NCBI GenBank assembly: GCA_035524335.1
Contig: DATKPE010000023.1
Coordinates: 8,826-72,825, forward strand
Direction of reading: 5' to 3'
Length of the DNA: 64,000 nt
Source: DATKPE01 sp035524335
GTDB taxonomy: Bacteria; Bacteroidota; Ignavibacteria; UBA10030; SZUA-254
Below the pieces are notes generated by a model. It was given only the letters and a program-made list of their open reading frames with translations, made no database searches and was not told where the DNA came from. Below, one piece after another: positions 57,201 through 64,000 of the stretch. The position numbers were made by a program, and so were the translations under genes. Every line of letters starts with the position of its first letter. Positions within the stretch are counted from its first letter, which is position 1.

Positions 57201-59854
57201 GTCATGTCGAACGTCCCGTTTCCGGTCGCTCCGACATACTTCATCGACGGGTCGAGCGTATCCGCAAGCGCGACGCCGGTCAGTTTCGTTCTGCTCTGAT
57301 TTGCGAGATGAATTCTGTAGATGACCGTGTCGCCGGCGTACGCTTTCGCCGGACCGGTTTTGGTGAGCGTCACGGCCGCGGTCGTCGTCAGCGGGATGTT
57401 CACGTTCACGACATACTCGCCGCCCCCCGCGTTGGCGAATGCAGTCTGTCCGCGGCGGAGCCCGTCATTCACCACCGCAAGGAATGACCCTGCGGAGATT
57501 TTTCCGAAGAAGAAAAGACCCGTGCTGTCGGTGACGGCTGAATCGAGCGCCGCATGCGTCTGGGCGTCCGTCAGCACGACGCGGGTTCCGGCTTTCGGGA
57601 GCGCCAGCCCCGAAACGCCGTCGAAGAGACGTCCCGATGCGCTGTTGAATGCCTGCACCGGGGGTTTGGCGCCGGGGGAACTGAGATCGACGGTGAGGCC
57701 GCGATCAACGACCGCCACAGACTGATTGAACTGATCCCGCGCCACCGTCTGAACGGCATACACCCCCGACACCGGGACCGGTATCAGGTAGCTCCCCGCC
57801 GCGGCGGTCTTCTGAAAACCGACAACGGAATCGGCCGGATTGAGAACGCTGACAATCGCGCCTGCGACAGGCTGTCCCGTCGCGTGGTCGACCACGATAC
57901 CTGCGATCGCACCGGGGTAAAATATCGCCAGTGCGGAATCGGCCGCGTAACAGAGCGCCGAGTCGGCTGCTCCTGCGGTGATTCTCACTGCGACCGGCAT
58001 CGCACCCGTCACGAGCAGTTTGAGGGAATCTGTGGCAATACCCCCGAGAAGGGGGCGGACCGACGTATCGCGGCCGTCGGAGAAGCTTCCGCCGTTCGCG
58101 ATGAACTGTACGAGAGTACCGTCCGGTTTCGGATGCCCGGCGCTGTCGGTGTATATCGCGGTGATCACGGCTGTCGCCGCACCGTCGCCCCGTACCACCG
58201 CAGGATTGACCTGCAGTGTCATGCGGCAGCTGTTTGCGGCCGGGGAAGCCTTTGCGGTCACCGTCGCTTCCGACGATTTCGCGGGGGCCTCAGCCGCCAC
58301 CCCCCACGCGCGGTTGACGATCTGCGATCCTGCCGGAATTCCAAACGCGATCCGGGCGGAAACCATGATCGTATCGGATCCCCCGGGAAGCAGTGTATCC
58401 GCGCCAAACCTGACAAAATTCCCGTTCAGAAGTCCTGCCGGCACCGTCCGGGCATCCGTGAGCATGGCGGGAAGCGTATCCGTCATCGTAAAGGCAGTGA
58501 GCGGTATGGTGCCGGTGTTCCTCAGGGCGATCGTGTAACGGACGGTATCCCCGATCACCACGCTGTCTCTGGCGGAAGATTTGGAGATCATGAAACCGGG
58601 CACGGCATTGACGGTCACAATCGCCTGCGCGCTCTGGAGCAGGGTCTGGTCGGAGACGATCGTCGCCACGTTCCGGATGATCCCGCCTCCGATTTTGTAG
58701 CTGACCACTTTGGTCGAGAGGGCCACCGAATCGGATTGGCCCGGAAGGAGCGAATCCCGGAGAACGAGAAAGCTGTTATTCTTCAGATGACCGGACGGCG
58801 ATCCGCTGAGGAACGAGAGGCCGGGAAGTATCGAGTCGGTCACTGTGACGTTCGTGAGCGTCACATTGCCGCTGTTCCGGTATGAAATGACGTATCGGAC
58901 GGTATCCCCGTACTTGGCGCTGTCGGCAAGAGCCGTCTTCGTGATGGAAATGGCCGGACGGGGAACGACAGTTGACGACGCCGATCCGGCAAGCTGGGGC
59001 AGCTGGTCGGAAGTTACGCGTGCACTGTTCAGGATCAGCAGTCCGCCGGTCAGATTCGACTTCACGATCGCCGTTATTCTGACGGTATCGGCGGATCCCT
59101 GGGAGATGGAATCGAAAGCCGCCGTCACGACCCCTCCGGAGAACGATGCGTTCGGTGATACGGACGAGAACACGGTCACCGCCGGAAGGGTGTCGTTCGC
59201 TGTGACGCGGGTAATCGTGCAGTTCCCGGAATTTACGAGTGTGACCAGGTACGTAAGGGTGTCGCCGCCATTGACGGAAGATTTGGAAACCGATTTCCGG
59301 ACATCGAGCCGCGGAAGAGCGCTTACGGCAAACAGCGCCTGGGAGACAACCGTTTTCCCCGTGCTGTCGGTGCCGTACGCGGTGTTGGTGACAACGCTTC
59401 CTGCCGGCAGATTGGACTGAAGAGCCGCCGAGATCTTCAGGGTATCCTTTCCGCCGGGAGCAAGCGTCGGGACGTTCCAGCGAACGACCTGACCGCTCAC
59501 CGTTCCTGCCGTGGTTCCCGCGATCGCGAGCGATGCCGGGAGGGTATCTGCGACCGACGCATGCCCGACCGGGGCCGTGCCGGTATCCGCAACCACCAGT
59601 GTATAGACAACCGTATCGCCCGGGACAGCGGATGCAGGCGATACCGATTTCTTCAGAGTGAACCCGATATGACCTGCCACCGTTACCGAGGCAACGTTCG
59701 TCGCGGCGGAATCGTTCCGTCCGCCGAAGTAGCTGAACTTCGCAGTTCCGCGATTGTCGATCTTTGTTCCGATCGGCGTCTGTCCGGTGGCAAATGCGGA
59801 GAGAAGGACGCTTACAACCGCGCTTGCTGCAATATGTCTCAGAGTCGTTTTCAC
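54278..59854 (-). CDS. Giant DUF11-repeat surface protein with SdrD-B-like and two OmpA-like domains
   Basis: About 1858 residues from a GTG at 59854, with a signal peptide ('RHIAASAVVSVLLSAFATGQ'). It contains seven DUF11 repeats ('GDTVVYTLVVADTGTAPV', 'GDTLTYLVTLVNSGNCTI' etc.), a Big_1-like domain, a carboxypeptidase-regulatory-like domain ('IAGIVVDHATGQPVAGAIVS'), and an SdrD-B-like domain ('VFYDDNENREQDPGEEGVKG'). Two separate OmpA-like domains follow, with 'ISGHTDSVRIHTREFPSNRE' and 'NVDGYTDAKPVKNPAFASNV', each with 'NRRVEI'. They should bind peptidoglycan. The start is placed after the terminator at 59861-59898; an ATG at 59908 is unlikely. Likely a periplasm-to-surface anchor. Confidence 0.82.
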   Translation of the reverse strand: MKTTLRHIAASAVVSVLLSAFATGQTPIGTKIDNRGTAKFSYFGGRNDSAATNVASVTVAGHIGFTLKKSVSPASAVPGDTVVYTLVVADTGTAPVGHASVADTLPASLAIAGTTAGTVSGQVVRWNVPTLAPGGKDTLKISAALQSNLPAGSVVTNTAYGTDSTGKTVVSQALFAVSALPRLDVRKSVSKSSVNGGDTLTYLVTLVNSGNCTITRVTANDTLPAVTVFSSVSPNASFSGGVVTAAFDSISQGSADTVRITAIVKSNLTGGLLILNSARVTSDQLPQLAGSASSTVVPRPAISITKTALADSAKYGDTVRYVISYRNSGNVTLTNVTVTDSILPGLSFLSGSPSGHLKNNSFLVLRDSLLPGQSDSVALSTKVVSYKIGGGIIRNVATIVSDQTLLQSAQAIVTVNAVPGFMISKSSARDSVVIGDTVRYTIALRNTGTIPLTAFTMTDTLPAMLTDARTVPAGLLNGNFVRFGADTLLPGGSDTIMVSARIAFGIPAGSQIVNRAWGVAAEAPAKSSEATVTAKASPAANSCRMTLQVNPAVVRGDGAATAVITAIYTDSAGHPKPDGTLVQFIANGGSFSDGRDTSVRPLLGGIATDSLKLLVTGAMPVAVRITAGAADSALCYAADSALAIFYPGAIAGIVVDHATGQPVAGAIVSVLNPADSVVGFQKTAAAGSYLIPVPVSGVYAVQTVARDQFNQSVAVVDRGLTVDLSSPGAKPPVQAFNSASGRLFDGVSGLALPKAGTRVVLTDAQTHAALDSAVTDSTGLFFFGKISAGSFLAVVNDGLRRGQTAFANAGGGEYVVNVNIPLTTTAAVTLTKTGPAKAYAGDTVIYRIHLANQSRTKLTGVALADTLDPSMKYVGATGNGTFDMTGHRILWSIPAVDTMASADFAVTVAFPDSTPSGTSAINRVVMTGNEIEPVFASAVTLVRVPARLSVMKVVSVSKAVPGDTLSYLVSIVNVSGIRADSVVLTDKLPAQLAYVFSVPSASYDAVSGTVTWILDSLTAGSEISFRVVGRVRSGLPAGAYTFTNVAQAGWQGGMTTSAQNPGSHADVDLLVPYLSIQKQAVHRIVEVGDAAIYTIKVTNISTSTTAYGVVIDDMIPLGCRYIAGSSYRDTVRIADPSGTKKLRWNLADSLPGGATITLTYRLVVGAGALDGNGVNTAQGSARTAAGIVMSSNISQDRIQINQGVFTDHGLVIGKVFYDDNENREQDPGEEGVKGIELMTEDGTRITTGDDGKYSLPDVKPGEHVIRVKKSSLPAGAALMAGYGEFAQEPSSRFVQVPEGGIARVDFYLRRALPRPAAIEQRVANIGAVRVRRISSPGRIIFVTDEAAAPVRLRGTQFDPGKAVLKEGAYATLKAVGDLAREFPRQTIAISGHTDSVRIHTREFPSNRELSEARAEAVKRHLVQVEKIDSTRISTIGFGETAPIAPNGTKNGRALNRRVEISMSEPDKEFDTYLRYVDVSLPVHYSGAVPLERIELTDEFDTLLHFVQGSGRIGSVPAVPRTEGGKLLWTIPAAGTSFDAVLSYRLSVTIPSVAEVRASVRTRVSVVPRTGSPIDAGTLATVTVAGRKTRLKPMNFSLPGGLFEAGSASMKPQAAAALRDAAEVLMKYPDATVNVDGYTDAKPVKNPAFASNVALADARAKSVADTLTGRYGIAARRISTFGWGELKPAASNATEEGRAANRRVEIRIYRSESSADSATVPTVDSSAAVEAVVDAGDGVLSDTCIAGEAGKELLVEVTVRRSGERLPAPGMITDSLSPEMTVAASSFHAVRGIESWQAGASVISVKFRQNDSVAVYRYKAGVGSGPLTVPPVHTVTLTRMSASGSVFVNRRILSFIKPR

Positions 59855-59860
59855 GTGATT

Positions 59861-59898
59861 AAAAAAACCTCCGGCGCGGGGATTTCGCCCCGCGCCGG
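59861..59898 (-). terminator. Intrinsic terminator before the giant surface gene
   Basis: On the minus strand CCGGCGCGGGG-CGAAAT-CCCCGCGCCGG (perfect 11-bp stem) is followed by AGG and then TTTTTTT. It begins 12 bases after the stop at 59910. The GGAGG that may serve the next gene overlaps the base of the stem, and the GTG start lies only 6 bases beyond the T-tract. Confidence 0.9.
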
Positions 59899-59909
59899 GG
59901 TCATGCATG

Positions 59910-61547
59910 TCAGTTGATCGTCACGTCGAATGTGATGGTCTGGTTCAGGGTATTTCCTGCCAGGGAGCCGATCGTCACGGTCACTGTATTCGAACCGAAC
60001 ACGACGCCGCCGGTGCCGTCATTCGTCTGAACACCGTTGAGGTGGACCGAATTGGCCACATACGACGTGTTCGACGGAATCGGGTCGGTGACGACAACGC
60101 TGTTCGCCGCGCCGGTGCCGCTGTTGTTGTAGGTGATCGTATAGCGGAGCGTTGCACCCGGGACCGGCTGACCGCCGCCGACCACCGCGACCGTCTTGGT
60201 CATCGAAAGAACCGGTGCCCTGACGGTGGTTACACCCGTGGAGGTCGTTTTCACCGTAACGGTCGTGAGCGACGTAAAGGTGGCTTTCAGAGAATCCTTC
60301 GCGCCGTCCGCCGTGGTCTGGGGCAGCGTATCAAGAGCGACGAAGTGAAGAACCCCGCCCTGCGCGAGCTGGCCAACCTTCGCCGGATTGATCAGCGAAT
60401 CCGCCCCGTTCACGATACCGTCGCCGTTGATGTCGAGATAGAACTTCCAGCTCTGTGCCAGCGTTGTGACGTAGGCAAAGCTGACGCTGTCGGTCGCGTT
60501 GCCGTTGTTCGTCAGCGTGATCTGGTACTTCACGGCGAGACCGACATCCTGCGTCTGGCTGGCCGGCGAGATGGAAGAGCTCAGCGCCGCCAGAAACGCG
60601 ACCGAAGCCGAGGTCGTGTTCGACGTGCCGCTGATGGTGTGATTGTTGGTACTGTCGGTCAGGCTGTACCCCGCCTGGTTGGTGATGACCGTACCGGACG
60701 AGACACCGCCGTTCACGGTCGCCTGAAATGAGACGGAGCCGGAGGCGCCTGCGTTGATCTTGGCGAAGTTCCACGTGATGGTCCTGGTCCCGCCGTTGTA
60801 ACTGCCGCCGCCGGTGATGCTCCCCCCGACGAGGGTCAGATTGGCGTTCAGAACGTCGGTCAGCACCGCATTGAGCACCGGTCCGGAACCGGAATCCTTG
60901 TAACTGACCGTGTACGTGATCGTCTGCCCGGGCTGGGGGTTGGATACATCCTGGGACTTTGTGAAGTTCACCAGAACCCGGCGCACCGTGGTCGTAAAGA
61001 CTCCCGACGCCGACACCGATCCGTTGAACAGGGAGACCGCCGAGGCGGTAAGGTTGTCGGACAGGGCGTCCGCCGTTCCCTTCGGGACGAACGTCCGGAC
61101 GATGAAGTGCTCCGAGCTGTCGGCCAGAAGAGTATCCGACGCCGCTTTGGTGCCCGCGGAAAGTTCGGACGCATCGAGAACCCCGTTGCCGTTGGCATCA
61201 AGGTACACCTCGCTGGTCCACCCGTGGGCCGAAACGGCCGTCAGGGTATACTTATCCTTGCCGTTGCCGGTATTCTGTACTGTGTAGGCATAATATGCCC
61301 ACACGCTGTCGCCCACCGTCTGGGTCTGGGGCGTCGGTGTCAGCGCGACACCTGCCTTCTGCGCAACGGTGATCGAGACCGACGCTGTCACTGCGGGAAA
61401 TGCCTTCCCGCTCAGATCCTTGTAGTTCAGCGTCGCAATGTTCGTAATGACGGTGCCCGCCGGGGTGCCGGCCGCAAATGCCGGTTCCGCAGTCAGACTG
61501 AAAAGAAGCGCCGCCACCACAAACAGAAAAACTCCTGCGTGCTTCAT
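59910..61547 (-). CDS. Secreted DUF11-repeat protein with calcium-loop-like motifs
   Basis: The start at 61547 gives 545 residues with a signal peptide ('FLFVVAALLFSLTAEPAFA'). DUF11-type units are 'NPQPGQTITYTVSYKDSGSG' and 'QPVPGATLRYTITYNNSGTG'. Two aspartate-rich loops, 'YLDANGNGVLDASEL' and 'YLDINGDGIVNGADSL', resemble EF-hand/dockerin calcium loops. There is no OmpA domain or C-terminal anchor. A second start at 61604, with AAGGAG 8 bases upstream, would add 19 residues from an A/C-rich leader. It is the last gene before the strong terminator, so it is probably made in excess over the giant protein. Confidence 0.8.
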   Translation of the reverse strand: MKHAGVFLFVVAALLFSLTAEPAFAAGTPAGTVITNIATLNYKDLSGKAFPAVTASVSITVAQKAGVALTPTPQTQTVGDSVWAYYAYTVQNTGNGKDKYTLTAVSAHGWTSEVYLDANGNGVLDASELSAGTKAASDTLLADSSEHFIVRTFVPKGTADALSDNLTASAVSLFNGSVSASGVFTTTVRRVLVNFTKSQDVSNPQPGQTITYTVSYKDSGSGPVLNAVLTDVLNANLTLVGGSITGGGSYNGGTRTITWNFAKINAGASGSVSFQATVNGGVSSGTVITNQAGYSLTDSTNNHTISGTSNTTSASVAFLAALSSSISPASQTQDVGLAVKYQITLTNNGNATDSVSFAYVTTLAQSWKFYLDINGDGIVNGADSLINPAKVGQLAQGGVLHFVALDTLPQTTADGAKDSLKATFTSLTTVTVKTTSTGVTTVRAPVLSMTKTVAVVGGGQPVPGATLRYTITYNNSGTGAANSVVVTDPIPSNTSYVANSVHLNGVQTNDGTGGVVFGSNTVTVTIGSLAGNTLNQTITFDVTIN

Positions 61548-61616
61548 GTTTTGACCTCGTTTGTTGTGTTTGTATTGTTTGTTATTTGTATTCACTGTGT
61601 ACATTGATTTCTCTCC

Positions 61617-62732
61617 TTAAAGAACCTTGACCCGGAACTGAACGGCTTTCCGTTCCCCCGGCACGATCGGGAGGGCGAATTTCCATCCAAGCGAGCGGAC
61701 ACTGTCGTCGGCCCGGTTTACCACAACCTCGCCCCCGTCCCCGAATGCGCTGTTCTCGAGATAATGCGTCCCGGCGGGAATCGGATTGTCGATCGAGACG
61801 CCTGCCGCGGGCGCCGTGCCGATGTTGCAGTAGACGATCGTATAGGTGACCGTATCTCCGGCCGCCGTCGAGGGTTTGTCCACCGAGGTCACGGCGACCA
61901 TCTGAGGAGACGCGGCGCCGGAGCTCTGAACTGCGAAATAGTTTTCAGCCTGCTGGAGCGCGTATTCACCGCTTCCAACGGTCGTTCCGGCCAGGGTGAA
62001 TGCAATCATATCCGCGGGATGTCCGGGAACCAGCCCTGTCGTCTCCGACTCGAATGTCACATGCCTCACCTCGCCTGCTCCCGGAACCGGGCCTGCCGTG
62101 ATTTTTCCCTCCCGGAGGAACAGAAGAAGGAATGCCTTCGAATCCTTCTCAGCCGTCCCGTCGCCGATGCGGCATCCGGACCCTTCCACGGCGAGGTATC
62201 CGCTCACCGAAGAGAGGAGCCGCATCTGCACGGACGTTTCCTTGTCGGCAGTGAGGGAAAAAGCTACCGTCAGCCGCTTCCCCCCGGGAGCAGACGCATC
62301 GGGGGCTGAGGCGATTGTCCGTCCGAAGATGTAATTCACCCCGCCCTCGGAAAAAGCGAACCGGTCTTTCACGAGACCCTCACCCCGCGACGACCCGTCG
62401 TCCGCTTTTTTCCAGCCCGCGTCCGTCCTGCCGAAGTATTCGGCAAGCGTGATCCGGCGGACCACCTTTTTTCCCTCCACCCCGCGGATTTCAATGACAG
62501 GCGACGACAGGAGCTCCCTGCCGTGGCCCTTCACCACCAACCCGAACGAATGTCCGCCGGTTTCTCCGGCAAACAACACTGCATTCCCGGCGGCCGGATT
62601 CCCTCCGTCTTCCGTCCGGGCGAAGTACTTCGACGATTCGTCGCCGACGACCAGCCGCCCACCGGTCTGCGCATGCAGATATGCCGCGCTTATGATCACC
62701 GCCGCACCGAGTACCATCATCAATCGCATCAT
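61617..62732 (-). CDS. Secreted protein with C-terminal DUF11 domain
   Basis: The 371 residues (start at 62732, GGGG 5 bases upstream; a second ATG follows directly) have a signal peptide ('MVLGAAVIISAAYLHAQTGG'), an N-terminal region of about 230 residues that I do not recognise ('SKYFARTEDGGNPAAGNAVL', 'FGLVVKGHGRELLSSPVIEI'), and a C-terminal DUF11 unit ('PSTAAGDTVTYTIVYCNIGT', 'PIPAGTHYLENSAFGDGGEV'). It lies between the partial repeat gene and the 545-residue repeat gene. The unknown N-terminal domain may bind something on the surface. Confidence 0.78.
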   Translation of the reverse strand: MMRLMMVLGAAVIISAAYLHAQTGGRLVVGDESSKYFARTEDGGNPAAGNAVLFAGETGGHSFGLVVKGHGRELLSSPVIEIRGVEGKKVVRRITLAEYFGRTDAGWKKADDGSSRGEGLVKDRFAFSEGGVNYIFGRTIASAPDASAPGGKRLTVAFSLTADKETSVQMRLLSSVSGYLAVEGSGCRIGDGTAEKDSKAFLLLFLREGKITAGPVPGAGEVRHVTFESETTGLVPGHPADMIAFTLAGTTVGSGEYALQQAENYFAVQSSGAASPQMVAVTSVDKPSTAAGDTVTYTIVYCNIGTAPAAGVSIDNPIPAGTHYLENSAFGDGGEVVVNRADDSVRSLGWKFALPIVPGERKAVQFRVKVL

Positions 62733-62742
62733 ATGATCCCCG

Positions 62743-64000
62743 CTAGTTGATTTTGACTTTATATTTAATGACACCATTCTGCCCGACAGCGATATTGTTC
62801 AGATTCACGCTGATGAGAAGGCCCGACACCTGGGTCGGGTCTCCATCCAGAACATCCGTCTGCGCCGTTCCGTTCAGTGTCACGGAGTTCGGCACGTAGG
62901 TCGTGTGCTGCGGAATCGTGTCGGTTACCACTACATTTGCCGCTCTGTTCGTTCCGACATTCGCATAGGATATCGTATAGGTTACCGTATCGCCCACGGT
63001 CGGCGTCGGCTTGTCCACGCTCTTGGCCAGCGTCATCACCGGTCTGTTGGCGGCTGTGAACCCGGCCGAGACGAGTTTCGTCACCCCGTTGGCCGCGATG
63101 ACCGCCTTGTTGAGCACCGTCGACGAATCGGCAACCGTGGTATCGATCGTGGCAACGAACTGGAACGTCACACTGTCGTTGACCGCCAGCGTGAACGGCG
63201 CGAATGAGATGACGGTTCCGGAAATGGTCCCGCCGCCGGTGATCGAACCGGGAACGACCGTTATTCCGGACGGCAGGCTGTCCTGCACCGCAACGCCGGT
63301 CGCGGCCGCGGAACCGGTATTCTTCACGAAAATGGAATATCTCAGCGAGTCATGCGGTGCATGGAGACCGCCGTTCAAATCCACAAACGATTTTACCGAC
63401 TGGGAAAAATTCACCTGGCCGACGATGCTGACCGCCTTGATGACGGCGGTCGATCCGTTCTGCGTGACACTGTCAACATACGTCACACTGATCGTATCCC
63501 CGGGCTGTGCCGTCATGACGCCGTTGTTGCTCGGGCCCGGCGTCGTCCCTGCGACCGTCGCCAGCAGCGCCGTGAATATGCCGGTGTTTTTCCCCGTCTC
63601 GGCAAACGTGAGCTGTTCCGTCTCGCCTGTGGTGCTGACGGCGCTGTACCGCACCGTGTCCGTCCTGGTGCTGTCCCGGTTGAGGTCGTTATCGGTGATC
63701 ATAAAGGTGATGCCGGTTCCGGCGGCGATGATCCCCGGCACAGCCGTAATGGTCGCGGTAACGCCCCCGAGGACCGCGGTCCGGACGGTGATCGATCCGC
63801 TGCCGCCGTTGACCTGCAGCGAGTCGCGGTACGTCAGTATGAGGGTGTCCCCCGCCTTGGCGTTGAACCGGCCGTCGTTGTTCGTTCCGGCCGACAAACC
63901 GAACACGGTCGGAATCCGTGCGCTGAACACCCCGGTATTCGGACCGGTTTCGGTGAACGTCAGGTTCTCCGTCTCGCCGGTTTTACTGCTGTCTTTGATG
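62743..64000 (-). CDS. DUF11-repeat surface protein (N-terminal part outside the window)
   Basis: The minus-strand frame is open from 64000 to the stop at 62743 and encodes at least 418 residues. The upstream part has repeats of the 'TGETE(N/Q)LTF-ETG-NTG(V/I)F' type, visible twice ('GETEQLTFAETGKNTGIFTA' and a similar unit near the window edge). Downstream are DUF11 units ('DSLRYSIFVKNTGSAAATGV', 'PTVGDTVTYTISYANVGTNR'). No anchor domain is seen. It ends 10 bp before the next gene's start. It is the first visible member of the surface operon; more of it, and perhaps more genes, lie beyond the window. Confidence 0.85.
   Translation of the reverse strand, partial: IKDSSKTGETENLTFTETGPNTGVFSARIPTVFGLSAGTNNDGRFNAKAGDTLILTYRDSLQVNGGSGSITVRTAVLGGVTATITAVPGIIAAGTGITFMITDNDLNRDSTRTDTVRYSAVSTTGETEQLTFAETGKNTGIFTALLATVAGTTPGPSNNGVMTAQPGDTISVTYVDSVTQNGSTAVIKAVSIVGQVNFSQSVKSFVDLNGGLHAPHDSLRYSIFVKNTGSAAATGVAVQDSLPSGITVVPGSITGGGTISGTVISFAPFTLAVNDSVTFQFVATIDTTVADSSTVLNKAVIAANGVTKLVSAGFTAANRPVMTLAKSVDKPTPTVGDTVTYTISYANVGTNRAANVVVTDTIPQHTTYVPNSVTLNGTAQTDVLDGDPTQVSGLLISVNLNNIAVGQNGVIKYKVKIN

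Noticed and set aside
59855..59908. ATG start at 59908 for the giant surface protein
   Set aside because: It would place the first 18 codons inside the strong terminator hairpin, with no ribosome site. The GTG at 59854 begins a good signal peptide.
1..64000. CRISPR arrays, tRNA or rRNA genes, insertion sequences, prophage genes
   Set aside because: None seen on either strand. Repeats found are protein-coding (DUF11) or short regulatory palindromes.

Overview
The window is a G+C-rich chromosomal segment (about 60% by eye) from a diderm bacterium. The 755-residue secreted dehydrogenase at 41139-43406 ends in an 'NFPNPFNPST...GVYFYRL' tail, the type IX secretion sorting domain common in Ignavibacteriota, Chlorobiota and other FCB-group bacteria. 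Shine-Dalgarno sequences are strong and sigma-70 promoters look like TTGACA-N17-TATATT. This fits an Ignavibacteriota-like or related FCB lineage better than a classical Bacteroidia. The assignment is inference from sequence alone; no database search was run.

Positions 1-41000 hold an almost complete flagellar locus, all on the minus strand. Reading in the direction of transcription: (i) fliC, fliS, fliD, flaG and flgM, starting from a near-consensus sigma-28 promoter at 40968-40994; (ii) a sensor kinase and an NtrC-type sigma-54 activator, probably transcribed from a consensus sigma-70 promoter at 37240-37268; (iii) an operon from a small unknown gene through flgB, flgC, fliE, fliF, fliG, fliH, fliI, fliJ, a motE-like gene, fliK, flgD and flgE, starting from a textbook sigma-54 promoter at 33410-33425 and ending at an intrinsic terminator after flgE; (iv) an operon from fliL through fliM/N/O/P/Q/R, flhB/A/F/G, fliA, an HDOD protein, a degenerate kinase, flgF/G/A/H/I/J/N/K/L, motA and motB (cut by the window edge), with a probable sigma-54 promoter at 22276-22291. 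Together these suggest a three-tier hierarchy: sigma-70 to kinase/activator, sigma-54 to hook-basal body and FliA, and sigma-28 (restrained by FlgM) to filament. No chemotaxis genes are present.

Positions 41090-51200 are a mixed housekeeping/accessory stretch: a secreted glucose/sorbosone dehydrogenase-like protein, a small cytochrome c resembling the last domain of CcoP, a MacB-type ABC exporter pair, a secreted M13 metallopeptidase, and small genes of the DinB-like, TraB/GumN-like, SnoaL-like and YCII-like families.

Positions 51200-64000 carry an apparent operon of five cell-surface genes (minus strand, first gene cut by the window edge). Four proteins are built from DUF11-type repeats. 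One of them, about 1858 residues, also has an SdrD-B-like domain and two separate OmpA-like peptidoglycan-binding domains. The fifth is a 1024-residue predicted outer-membrane beta-barrel. A strong intrinsic terminator lies between the third and fourth genes, just before the start codon of the giant gene. This surface assembly is the best candidate for an undescribed system in the window. Other points of interest are a FliM without the usual CheY-docking peptide, an FlgH without a lipobox, an FlgJ with a lytic transglycosylase domain, and a pseudo-histidine-kinase inside the flagellar operon.
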